64,000 nt of DNA from Paenirhizobium selenitireducens ATCC BAA-1503 (GTDB taxonomy: Bacteria; Pseudomonadota; Alphaproteobacteria; Rhizobiales; Rhizobiaceae): contig NZ_JAEG01000009.1 in NCBI RefSeq assembly GCF_000518785.1, positions 248,001 through 312,000 on the forward strand, read 5' to 3'. The stretch's first letter is position 1. Each line of letters begins with the position of its first letter. Shown in pieces: positions 27,126 through 34,809 of this stretch. A program made the translations under genes and the position numbers. The notes below the pieces were generated by a model. The model was not told the DNA's origin and did no database searches. It was given only the letters and a program-made list of their open reading frames with translations.

Positions 27126-27999
27126 GACGGTTGGCGAGGCCGGCCCCGGCGCCGAACCCCGGGCCAACGGGCGGGGAATCCTCATCGCGGTCATGGCCTT
27201 TGCCGTGTTTTCCGGGACGGATGCCCTCGTCAAGGTGCTGGCGATCGGGGTGTCGGCACCGCAGGTGACCTTCATGGTCACCTTGATCGCGCTCGTCGCC
27301 CTGGTCGCCTACGCCGCCGCCACCGGCCAGCTGCGCCTCTTGCTGCCGCGTCATCCGGGGCTCGCCTTCCTGCGGGCGCTTTTCCTCGCAGCCGATACCA
27401 TCCTGATCCACTACGCCTTTTCGGTGCTGCCGCTGGCTGACGCCTATCTGCTGGCCTTTCTCACCCCGCTCCTCGTGGCCCTGATGGGCTTCGTGCTGCT
27501 CGGCGAGAGGCTCTCCGCTCTTGCCTGGATCGGTGTCGTGGTCGGGTTCGCCGGCGTGGCCGTCGCCCTCAAGCCCGGCCTCGTCGTACTCAATCTCGGC
27601 CATCTCGCCGCGTTGGCGTCCGCCGTCTTCTTCGCGCTTTCGCTCATTCTGCTGAGGAGAACCAAGGCGCAGGAAAGCGACATGGCGCTTGTCGCAAGCC
27701 TTCTGCTCGTGCTGACGCCGGTGGCCCTGGCCGTCGCCATGACGACCGGCAGGGTCGTGCCCATCGGTCTTGCACAGACGGGCCTCGTCATCCTTGCCGG
27801 CCTCCTGCTGCTGGGCGGCCATGCCCTGCTGGTGCGCGCCTTTCGCGTCGGCGAGGCATCCGTCGTTTCGGCCTCGCAATACAGCCAGATCATCTGGGGC
27901 TGCATCTATGGCTTCGTCCTGTTTGCAGCCCCCATCGAACTCCACACGCTCCTCGGCGCGGCAATGATCGCCGTGTCAGGGTGGCTCGTGCTCCAGTGA
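27115..27999 (+). CDS. EamA/DMT-family membrane transporter
   Basis: 294 residues, ten predicted membrane helices in two EamA repeats (the first near [20 protein letters not shown], the second after [17 protein letters not shown]). DMT proteins often export metabolites. Its position between permease and ATPase genes, with an 11-base overlap upstream and 17 bases downstream, suggests it is co-expressed with uptake. It could excrete the amino acid or a by-product released in the cell. This role is inference. Confidence 0.88.
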   Translation: MSDRTVGEAGPGAEPRANGRGILIAVMAFAVFSGTDALVKVLAIGVSAPQVTFMVTLIALVALVAYAAATGQLRLLLPRHPGLAFLRALFLAADTILIHYAFSVLPLADAYLLAFLTPLLVALMGFVLLGERLSALAWIGVVVGFAGVAVALKPGLVVLNLGHLAALASAVFFALSLILLRRTKAQESDMALVASLLLVLTPVALAVAMTTGRVVPIGLAQTGLVILAGLLLLGGHALLVRAFRVGEASVVSASQYSQIIWGCIYGFVLFAAPIELHTLLGAAMIAVSGWLVLQ

Positions 28000-28016
28000 C
28001 AACAAGGAACAAGACC

Positions 28017-28769
28017 ATGGCCAGCGCGCCTGCAACCGAACCCGCGATCATCCTGGAAGGCGTCCACAAGTGGTACGGCCATTTCCATGCCCTGGACGAT
28101 GTCTGCCTGTCCGTCGCGCCGCGCGAACGCGTCGTCATCTGCGGGCCGTCGGGTTCCGGCAAGTCGACGCTCATCCGCTGCGTCAATCGCCTGGAAGCCC
28201 ATCAGCAGGGCCGCATCATCGTGGGCGGGGTCGAGCTCGACGAGGATGAAAAGAAGGCCTGTGAAATACGCCGCGACGTCGGCATGGTCTTCCAGCATTT
28301 CAATCTCTTTCCGCACCTGACGATTGCGGAGAACTGCATGCTGGCGCCGATGTGGGTGAAGAAGATGCCGAAGGCCCAGGCGCGCGAACTGGCGATGCAC
28401 TTTCTCGGGCGCGTGCGCATCCCCGAACAGGCCGACAAATATCCGGGGCAGCTGTCGGGCGGTCAGCAGCAACGCGTCGCGATTGCCAGAGCCCTGTGCA
28501 TGAACCCGCGTGTCATGCTGTTCGACGAGCCGACCTCGGCCCTCGATCCGGAAATGGTCAAGGAAGTGCTGGATACCATGGTCTCGCTGGCAGAGGAGGG
28601 CATGACCATGGTCTGCGTCACCCACGAAATGGGTTTTGCCAAACGCGTGGCGGACCGGATCATCTTCATGGACCACGGCCGGATTGCCGAGGAAGGAACG
28701 CCCAAGGCGTTCTTCGAGAACCCGCAGACGGAACGCGCGCAGCAGTTTCTCAGCCAGTTGCTGCACTGA
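28017..28769 (+). CDS. Amino-acid-type ABC transporter ATPase
   Basis: 250 residues from the ATG at 28017, preceded by AAGGAAC. Walker [10 protein letters not shown] is near residue 43, signature LSGGQQQR near 145, Walker [13 protein letters not shown] near 165, and the switch His in VTHEMGFA. It is closest to GlnQ/HisP-type ATPases for polar amino acids. Last gene of the plus-strand transporter operon, followed by a hairpin at 28783-28800. Confidence 0.93.
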   Translation: MASAPATEPAIILEGVHKWYGHFHALDDVCLSVAPRERVVICGPSGSGKSTLIRCVNRLEAHQQGRIIVGGVELDEDEKKACEIRRDVGMVFQHFNLFPHLTIAENCMLAPMWVKKMPKAQARELAMHFLGRVRIPEQADKYPGQLSGGQQQRVAIARALCMNPRVMLFDEPTSALDPEMVKEVLDTMVSLAEEGMTMVCVTHEMGFAKRVADRIIFMDHGRIAEEGTPKAFFENPQTERAQQFLSQLLH

Positions 28770-28782
28770 GGTACCGGGAGGC

Positions 28783-28800
28783 GGCGTCCGAAAGGACGCC
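28783..28800. terminator. Hairpin between convergent operons
   Basis: GGCGTCC, loop GAAA, GGACGCC, between the ATPase stop and the convergent kinase stop. A tetraloop hairpin placed between tail-to-tail genes suggests a bidirectional terminator, although no long T-run follows. Confidence 0.55.
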
Positions 28801-28809
28801 TCAATCCAC

Positions 28810-29622
28810 TTATAGCGGCGCCGGATCCTGCGGAAAACCGCCGATATGGCCGCATGTCACGGCCGCGCAGTCCCGTCCCCTTTCGAGACAGGCCGCAAGA
28901 TCGTGCCCGCGAAGCCGGGCATCGAGAAAGCCTGCGATGAAGCTGTCGCCGGCACCCGTGGTGTCCACAACCTCGACCGGAGCGATCCCGGCATCGGCCC
29001 ACGTCCGCCCGTCGGTCGCCAGCGAACCTTCGCTGCCGCGGGTCACCACGGCCATCCGGGCGCCCTGGGCAAGAAGATCCCGCGCCAGCGCTTCGGCGCC
29101 TTCCCTGTCCTCACCCGCAGAACCAAAGGCGATGCCCAGTCCGGAAACGCCGAGATGGGCCTTGTCGTTGTTGACCGAGATGTCCTGCGACAGGCCGACA
29201 CCCTGCGCGGCGAGCGCCTGGCGAATCCGGCCACCGTCGGTGATCCATCCAAGATGGACGTGATCCATGGTCGCCAGTACGGACATTTCCTCCGCGCTGG
29301 GAAGATAGTCCCGGCAGACGCCGAAATCCTCGAAGGCAAAGACCCGATCGCCCGAGGCCGTCAGTTCGATATTGGTGTAGGCCGTCGTGCCCGCCACCAT
29401 GCGCAGATGATCGGTCAGAACGCCGCTCCGTATCAGGAGATCGCGAACGCGTGCGCCGTCCGCATCCAGTCCCACCGCGCCGAAATAGGAGGTTTCGTGC
29501 CCCAGGAGCGCCAGTTGCACCGCCACATTGATGGCATTGCCGCCCACCAGGGTCTGCCCCACCGGCGGCATGAAACGATCGACGCAATTGTCACCCACGA
29601 CGGCAAATCGCAAACGGGACAT
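28810..29622 (-). CDS. frlD: PfkB-family kinase, fructosamine (fructoselysine 6-kinase) type
   Basis: 270 residues, close to known FrlD proteins. FrlD phosphorylates the sugar 6-OH of fructosyl amino acids before deglycation. The PfkB start AVVGDNCVDRF, the glycine pair GGNAINVAVQLALLG and the C-terminal anion-hole/catalytic motif DTTGAGDSFIAGFL with its catalytic Asp are intact. It lies downstream of an FrlB-like deglycase and faces an amino-acid ABC transporter, which is the argument for the FrlD role over other sugar kinases. Confidence 0.82.
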   Translation of the reverse strand: MSRLRFAVVGDNCVDRFMPPVGQTLVGGNAINVAVQLALLGHETSYFGAVGLDADGARVRDLLIRSGVLTDHLRMVAGTTAYTNIELTASGDRVFAFEDFGVCRDYLPSAEEMSVLATMDHVHLGWITDGGRIRQALAAQGVGLSQDISVNNDKAHLGVSGLGIAFGSAGEDREGAEALARDLLAQGARMAVVTRGSEGSLATDGRTWADAGIAPVEVVDTTGAGDSFIAGFLDARLRGHDLAACLERGRDCAAVTCGHIGGFPQDPAPL

Positions 29623-29652
29623 GGAACCTCTATGGCTTCTTCACGGGGAGAA

Positions 29653-29680
29653 GCCGCAGGCGCCCCGGGACGCCTGCGGC
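29653..29680 (-). promoter_or_regulatory. Intercistronic hairpin between deglycase and kinase genes
   Basis: Perfect 10-base arms (GCCGCAGGCG and CGCCTGCGGC) with an 8-base loop lie in the 138-base gap between the two catabolic genes. No T-run follows. It may set the ratio of the two enzymes or protect the mRNA end. Confidence 0.5.
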
Positions 29681-29760
29681 CTGTGTGGTCGTCACCGTCG
29701 ACCCGGAGCGCCCGGGGGCGGCCTGGCAATGACGCGGGTCGATCTTGGTATCAAGGCGCC

Positions 29761-30804
29761 TTAGTAGGCAACCCGCTTGTAGTAGCGACGCGTGGTCAGC
29801 GGATGGTTTCGCATGACCTCGAGATGCGCGCTGATCCGCTCCAGGACCGTGGCCAGCAAGATCGGCGAAACGAGGCGACGTACCTCCTGGGAAATACCCG
29901 GCAGGTCGAACTGCGCCGTATCGAGAACGGCGAGCTTGTCGGTATAGGTCGGCACGAAATTCTCTACCCGCTCGGCGAGCGGACGGCACTCGTCCTCCCC
30001 TTTGAAAAGGATGACGCTGACGCCCTGCTCGACAAGCTCCAGCGTTCCGTGGAAGAAGTCCGAGGCATGCACCGGGCGCGTCTTGATCCATTGCATCTCC
30101 TCGAGAATGCACATCCCGTAGTAGAAGGCTTCCGGCCAGGCGTTTCCGGCCCCGGTGATGATGTGGAAATCGGACCCGGCGAGGACCCTGGCGAAGGCTT
30201 CCGCCTTCGGCTCATAGGTGCGCTTGACCTCCAGCAGCAGCTTGGGAAGGCTCTGTAGCTCCGAGACGATCTGGTCGTGGTTCAAAAGCTCGCCGCGATG
30301 CTTCATGATCGAAAGCGCGATCAGGAGCGACTGCAGGTAGAAGGATTCGCACGACGTATCGTCTTCGGCAAAGTTGACGAAGACGTGGTCGCCACCCTTG
30401 CCGAGCGGCGTTTCCGCATGGCCGACAAGCGTGAGAACGGTTGCGCCGATTTCCTTGACCTTGGCCAACAGCGCGACGCTCTCCTTGGTCGTGCCCGACA
30501 GGGACGGCATGATCACGATGGACTTGGCGGTCATGTTGGCGGAGCCGGTGATCGCCAGTTCCGCCGTCATGTCGAGGAATGCCGGGAAGCGCGACCGGCG
30601 CTGCAGCAGCTGGCAGGCAGGCTGCATCAGGATCGCAGCACCGCCGGTTCCGAGGAAAAAGACATTCTCGGCACCCGCCTTCAGGCAATCGGCGATCACC
30701 TGGTCGAATCGCTTGGCAAGCTCTGCCGCTCCGGACTGGATACGAAGAAAGCGGGGTTCGTCAAAATTCAGCATGTTCTGGCTCTCACTCATAGACCGCG
30801 GCAT
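29761..30804 (-). CDS. frlB: SIS-domain fructosamine-6-phosphate deglycase (FrlB-like)
   Basis: 347 residues from the ATG at 30804, which has AAGG seven bases upstream; ATGs at 30792 and 30774 are alternatives. Two SIS domains are seen. The first has FFLGTGGAAILM and MPSLSGTTKESVALL, the second FHIITGAGNAWPEAFYYGMCILEEMQW. FrlB-type enzymes split 6-phosphofructosyl amino acids into glucose 6-phosphate and the amino acid. Homologues in Agrobacterium act on Amadori opines. The kinase downstream supplies its substrate. A site with core TTGTAAGACA lies 26 bases before the start. Confidence 0.82.
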   Translation of the reverse strand: MPRSMSESQNMLNFDEPRFLRIQSGAAELAKRFDQVIADCLKAGAENVFFLGTGGAAILMQPACQLLQRRSRFPAFLDMTAELAITGSANMTAKSIVIMPSLSGTTKESVALLAKVKEIGATVLTLVGHAETPLGKGGDHVFVNFAEDDTSCESFYLQSLLIALSIMKHRGELLNHDQIVSELQSLPKLLLEVKRTYEPKAEAFARVLAGSDFHIITGAGNAWPEAFYYGMCILEEMQWIKTRPVHASDFFHGTLELVEQGVSVILFKGEDECRPLAERVENFVPTYTDKLAVLDTAQFDLPGISQEVRRLVSPILLATVLERISAHLEVMRNHPLTTRRYYKRVAY

Positions 30805-30829
30805 CGACCGCCTTGCGCATTTGATTGTG

Positions 30830-30840
30830 TTGTAAGACAA
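30830..30840. promoter_or_regulatory. Candidate FrlR-type operator before the deglycase gene
   Basis: TTGT-AAG-ACAA, a palindromic 11-mer, 26 bases upstream of the deglycase start. It shares TTGTNAGACA with the sites at 23906-23915 and 30949-30958. In this spot a bound repressor would block the minus-strand promoter. Confidence 0.62.
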
Positions 30841-30948
30841 CTGACATCTCCGGAGAATTCTGTCAAGCGTACGCCGCTGAGCCTCCTTAAGGGGGAAGTA
30901 TGGATCCCCACCGGCGTCGCCATATGGTCAGGCTTGACCGGTCAGAAT

Positions 30949-30959
30949 TTGTCAGACAA
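30949..30959. promoter_or_regulatory. Candidate FrlR-type operator before the regulator gene
   Basis: TTGT-CAG-ACAA, a perfect palindrome around its centre, 36 bases before the GTG start of the HutC-type regulator, so autoregulation is likely. A second palindrome, GGTCA-N4-TGACC, lies at 30926-30939. Confidence 0.62.
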
Positions 30960-30995
30960 TGAAGAAACGAGACACATGAACAACGAGGCACCGAG

Positions 30996-31727
30996 GTGGA
31001 CGAACCCATCCGCGATCCGCGCACCCTGGCCATCAGGCTGCGAGACCGAATCGCCGAACTCATTCGCGACGAAGGACTGAAACCCGGCGACAAACTTCCG
31101 ACGGAAGCCCAGCTCACCGACCGTTTCAAGATTTCGCGGCCCGCCTTGCGCGAGGCGCTGAAGCTGCTGGAGCAGGATGACATCATCTACGTGACGCACG
31201 GCAGGGGGCGCTTTGTCTCCGCCATGTCTGCGGTGCAGGTGGAGCGTCCGATCACGGTCTTCGAGAGCGTCACCGACATGACGCGACACTACGGCTATTC
31301 GACCAGCAACAAGGTCCTGTCCATTTCGGAAGAGGCGCCCGACAAGATCGTCCGGGAAAGGCTGAGGCTCGGTCCGAAGGACCGTGTCATCCGGCTGGAG
31401 CGGCTGCGGCTGCAGAACGACGTGCCGATCCTCTACTGCGTCGACTTCATTCCCCGCGGCCTCATCCCCGCCAAGCTCTATGACATCGACTGGTCGGGCT
31501 CCCTGCTCGACCTGATGGAACAGAATCGCCAGCGGCCGCGCATGTCCGCGGCGACCGTCTCCGCCGTGATGCTGCCGGAAGACGTGATCGAGCGAAACGA
31601 TCTGCGCGACTTCGGCCCGGCCCTGAAGATCGTCGAGACCTGCTTCAACGCGGCCGGCGAACCGGTCAATCACGCCGTCGACTACCATCGCGGCAGCCAT
31701 TTCTCCTTCAGCCTCGTCCGCAAATAG
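30996..31727 (+). CDS. GntR/HutC-family regulator (FrlR-like) of the fructosamine locus
   Basis: 243 residues. A GntR winged helix (LPTEAQLTDRFKISRPALREAL) is followed by a UTRA effector domain (ERLRLQNDVPILYCVDFIP and the final FNAAGEPVNHAVDYHRGSHFSFSL). This is the HutC subfamily, to which Bacillus FrlR also belongs. The start is the GTG at 30996 with GAGG upstream; the nearby ATG at 30976 is in another frame. Divergent from the deglycase gene. Three matching TTGTNAGACA sites lie in the locus promoters. Confidence 0.86.
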   Translation: MDEPIRDPRTLAIRLRDRIAELIRDEGLKPGDKLPTEAQLTDRFKISRPALREALKLLEQDDIIYVTHGRGRFVSAMSAVQVERPITVFESVTDMTRHYGYSTSNKVLSISEEAPDKIVRERLRLGPKDRVIRLERLRLQNDVPILYCVDFIPRGLIPAKLYDIDWSGSLLDLMEQNRQRPRMSAATVSAVMLPEDVIERNDLRDFGPALKIVETCFNAAGEPVNHAVDYHRGSHFSFSLVRK

Positions 31728-32056
31728 ACCACGCGAACCGCCGAAAGCCTGCGGGCAAAGAAACAGAAGCACCCTCTCCGTCACTCCTCACAGCCCATCG
31801 GCACGGCACAAGCGATTGCGCCGGCTGTTTGTACCGCCACAGGCATCGGCTTTGCGAGCTCGCTACTCTTTGCCCGCGTGCCAAGTCACCGCTCCAGAAC
31901 GGATTGAATGCCGTCCGTTGGCAGCAAGACGCCGGCCAAAGGCCGATCCTCGCTGCAACCACCGCGATGGAATGTCGACCATTCCCGGACAATCGCTTCA
32001 TGACGGGGCGATCGACACGGGCACGCAAGCCTCGTCAGTGGGGTGTTTCAGTGAGT

Positions 32057-32511
32057 ATGACCGACATTTCCATCCGCAACCGTCTCTGGCTGGCGGTGGC
32101 GTTGTCCCTGTTGGCGGCGAGCCATCTTGCCGCCGTCCAGCTCTCAGGCATGTGGAGCACCCAGACCCGCATGTGCGAGGTCGTGATTCTGAGCGAAAAC
32201 ATGGCCAGGAACGGGCAAGCGGCAACGCCATCCTGACGGCGGGTGCGGGCCAACCGGCTCGGATCGCCGCCTTCTCCCGGTTCGCGGGTACCCGGGATGC
32301 GCTTCTGAAGAACCTTCGGTCCATGCAGAGCGACGATGTTCGCCCCGCCTGGGCCTGCGCGCGCAACAGTGCGGCGATCACCGCAATCGAAGGCGCCCGC
32401 GACCGGATCCTTACCGGCGACACCTTGCCACATGCCGGTCAAGGCGAAGACCACTGGCGCGTCAAGCAAATGCACAATTTTTATGCCATTTCATTTTCGG
32501 CACAAAAATAG
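32057..32511 (+). pseudogene. Possible frameshifted membrane sensor / chemoreceptor-like remnant
   Basis: From the ATG at 32057 a frame encodes MTDISIRNRLWLAVAL followed by a hydrophobic helix and a hydrophilic tail, ending after 59 residues at 32236. A second frame continues with a soluble alpha-helical-looking stretch to 32511. The pattern (basic start, one membrane helix, helical sensor part) resembles the N-terminus of a methyl-accepting chemotaxis protein with a frameshift near 32200, but I find no diagnostic motif. The rest of the gap 31728-32556 holds nothing else that I can support. Confidence 0.25.
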
Positions 32512-32556
32512 GCAGACATACTTGCGCACCCCGTGCCATTGCGGCATGAATTTGCC

Positions 32557-33144
32557 ATGAAACATCTCGACCTCACCATCCTCGTCATCGATGAGAATGC
32601 CGTACGAGCGGCCATCATCGAAGAGGGGCTGCGCGAGGCCGGCCATGTTCATGTGACCGTTGCGCATGAAGTTCAGGGCATTGCCCGCACCATCGAGACC
32701 CTCGCTCCCGACGTCATCATCATCGACATCGAAAATCCAAACCGGGACATGATGGAACATCTCTTCCAACTGACCCGGTCGGTCAGCCGGCCGATTGCCA
32801 TGTTTGTCGATCGCTCCGATACCGCATCGATTGAAGCCGCCGTGGATGCAGGCGTTTCGGCCTATATCGTCGACGGTCTGCGCAAGGAGCGGGTAAAACC
32901 GATCCTGGACATGGCCGTCAGTCGCTTCAATGCGTTCAACCGACTGCGGCGTGAACTCGCCGACGCACGCAATGCTCTTGAGGAGCGCAAGGTGATCGAG
33001 CGGGCAAAGGGCATCCTCATGAAGATGCGGGGCCTGTCGGAAGAGGAGGCCTTCACGCTGATGCGCCAGACAGCCATGAACGAGAAGAAGCGGCTTGCCG
33101 ACATCGCCCAGTCGGTGGTGACAGCCGCCGGAATGATGCTGTGA
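32557..33144 (+). CDS. nasT: NasT, ANTAR-domain nitrate-responsive antiterminator
   Basis: 195 residues. A receiver-like domain without normal phosphorylation control (start MKHLDLTILVIDENAVR) is followed by the RNA-binding ANTAR domain (ERKVIERAKGILMKMRGLSEEEAF, about residues 148-195). In alphaproteobacteria NasS holds NasT inactive. Nitrate or nitrite releases it to bind leader RNA and prevent termination upstream of the nas genes. I chose the ATG at 32557 because the family begins there. It lies 48 bases upstream of nasS. Confidence 0.94.
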   Translation: MKHLDLTILVIDENAVRAAIIEEGLREAGHVHVTVAHEVQGIARTIETLAPDVIIIDIENPNRDMMEHLFQLTRSVSRPIAMFVDRSDTASIEAAVDAGVSAYIVDGLRKERVKPILDMAVSRFNAFNRLRRELADARNALEERKVIERAKGILMKMRGLSEEEAFTLMRQTAMNEKKRLADIAQSVVTAAGMML

Positions 33145-33192
33145 GGGGCAGAGGTCAAGCCCCTGATGCCCGGAGGGGCTGGAGTGTTTAGG

Positions 33193-34461
33193 ATGACGAC
33201 GATCAAGAGCAATGACGGGGGTCTGGCCTTTCCGGCCAGGATCGGCGAACCCGAACAGAAGACCCTGCGCGCCGGGTTCATCCCGCTGATGGATGCATCG
33301 GTCCTGCTGGCAGCAGCAGAGATCGGTTTTGCCGCCCGCGAAGGATTGTCGCTGGATCTCGTGCGCGATGTCTCCTGGGCGAATGTCCGCGATCGGCTGG
33401 CCTTCCGGCAGTTCGATATCGCCCATATGCTCTCCCCCATGCCGGTGGCTTCGGCACTCGGGCTCGGCTCCAATCCATCGCCAACAATGACCCCCTTTTC
33501 GCTTGGCCGTGGCGGCAACGCCATCACGCTATCGGTTCGCGTTTTTGAACGTATGCAACAGGTTTCAGGGATAACAGATCATTCCGGAGCCCTGGAAAAT
33601 GCAAGAGCACTCGCCGCCGTCATTGCCGGTCGGCGGGCTTCGGGCGAGGCACAATTGACGCTCGGAATGACCTACCCCTTCTCGTCGCACAACTACGAAT
33701 TTCGTTACTGGCTAGCCGCCGGAGGCATCGACCCCGACCTGGACGTCAAGCTGGTGGTCGTTCCCCCACCCATGACTTCGGATGCCCTTGCAGCGGGCGT
33801 GATCGATGGCTTCTGCGTCGGCGCGCCCTGGAATATGATCGCGTCTGAACGAGGTGTGGGGCGCATCGTAGCAGCCAAACAGGACATTTGGCCTTCAGCG
33901 CCGGAGAAGGTGATCGGCATCCGCCCGGATTGGGCGGAGCGCAATTCCGACACTGTCAGAAGGCTGATCGTTGCACTCGACGCTGCTGCCTGCTGGTGCG
34001 ATCAGGTCGAAAATCGGACACAGCTTGCCGAGCTTCTCTCGCAAGACCGTTACATCGCAGCACCGGTCGACATCATCAGGCAAGTGCTTGAAGGGGAGTT
34101 TTCCCTGGACGCCAAGGGCACCAAGCGCGTCGTCAAGGATTACTTCCTGTTCCATCGACAGGCTGCGAACGAGCCATCCGCCCGGCAGGCCCTCTGGATC
34201 TACAGCCAAATGGTGCGCTGGGGGCAAACGACGCTCAGCCCGGGATCAGCCAAAGCTGCGGCATCCGCCTTCCGCAGCGATATCTACCGTGAGGCACTGG
34301 GACTAGCCGCAGCACCCGATGATCTATCGCCTGCCGGGATGGCACCGGATGACGCCTTCATGGATGGCATGATCTTCGACCCTACAGACATAAAGGGCTA
34401 TGTTGAGGGGTTTGCTGTTCGCTCTCATCATGCCGCATTGCGCGCTTCGGATGAGGCCTGA
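33193..34461 (+). CDS. nasS: NasS, nitrate/nitrite sensor (NrtA-like, cytoplasmic)
   Basis: 422 residues, homologous to the periplasmic nitrate-binding protein NrtA but without a signal peptide, as expected for the cytoplasmic partner of NasT. The ligand-binding fold is recognisable: LRAGFIPLMDASVLLAAAEIGF, FSSHNYEFRYWLAAGGIDPD and GVIDGFCVGAPWN, the last shared with NrtA (34810-36108). The start at 33193 follows CTGGAG at good spacing. Its downstream neighbour is the regulated nas promoter. Confidence 0.93.
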   Translation: MTTIKSNDGGLAFPARIGEPEQKTLRAGFIPLMDASVLLAAAEIGFAAREGLSLDLVRDVSWANVRDRLAFRQFDIAHMLSPMPVASALGLGSNPSPTMTPFSLGRGGNAITLSVRVFERMQQVSGITDHSGALENARALAAVIAGRRASGEAQLTLGMTYPFSSHNYEFRYWLAAGGIDPDLDVKLVVVPPPMTSDALAAGVIDGFCVGAPWNMIASERGVGRIVAAKQDIWPSAPEKVIGIRPDWAERNSDTVRRLIVALDAAACWCDQVENRTQLAELLSQDRYIAAPVDIIRQVLEGEFSLDAKGTKRVVKDYFLFHRQAANEPSARQALWIYSQMVRWGQTTLSPGSAKAAASAFRSDIYREALGLAAAPDDLSPAGMAPDDAFMDGMIFDPTDIKGYVEGFAVRSHHAALRASDEA

Positions 34462-34608
34462 CGAGATTTGCACTGCACAATGATTTGGCGGCCGTTCGGC
34501 AACAACGCTTTGAATTTGTGCATCCGCATCCCGCGCAAGACGCGGAAAAAAGTTCAAAGAAGAGAAAGTTGAACTTGGAATCAAGTATTTACGAGAAAAG
34601 CAAAAAAC

Positions 34609-34624
34609 TGGCACGGTGATTGCT
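34609..34624 (+). promoter_or_regulatory. Sigma-54 promoter of the nrt-nir-nas operon
   Basis: TGGCAC-N5-TTGCT is a full match to the -24/-12 RpoN consensus (TGGCAC-N5-TTGCW). Transcription would start near 34636, just before the ANTAR hairpin. NtrC control by nitrogen limitation is therefore likely. I found no clear NtrC enhancer pair in the 147 bases before it. Confidence 0.82.
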
Positions 34625-34635
34625 TTGAAGAATAT

Positions 34636-34771
34636 GCCGCGGTCAATGGCGACCGACAGGCAGATGCGCGCTTAATCAGCGCCGGGAACCATCAGACACC
34701 GACGTCGCAGGCTTCCTTGCTGTCAGGACTTAACCGTCCGGACAAAGCAGGTTGGCTCGCGGCGTTTTTTT
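34636..34771 (+). ncRNA. nas leader RNA with ANTAR hexaloop hairpin and intrinsic terminator
   Basis: The leader begins with the hairpin CGGTC-AATGGC-GACCG at 34640-34655. Its six-base loop has A at position 1 and G at position 4, the published requirement for ANTAR-protein binding. Further hairpins are GCGCT-N5-AGCGC (34668-34682) and TGTC-A-GGAC / GTCC-G-GACA with the loop TTAACC (34721-34744). GC-rich sequence (CGCGGCG) then runs into seven Ts at 34765-34771, the terminator end. nrtA begins 38 bases later. NasT should bind the first hairpin and stop the terminator forming. The second ANTAR hairpin is not certain. Confidence 0.7.
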
Positions 34772-34809
34772 GTATTCCGAATCTCCGTCACACCAGAGGG
34801 ACGCTTGCC

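Noticed and set aside
34462..34608. NtrC enhancer pair before the sigma-54 promoter
   Set aside because: TGCAC-like pieces are present near 34470-34480, but the partner half-site and spacing do not fit the TGCAC...GTGCA pattern well enough.
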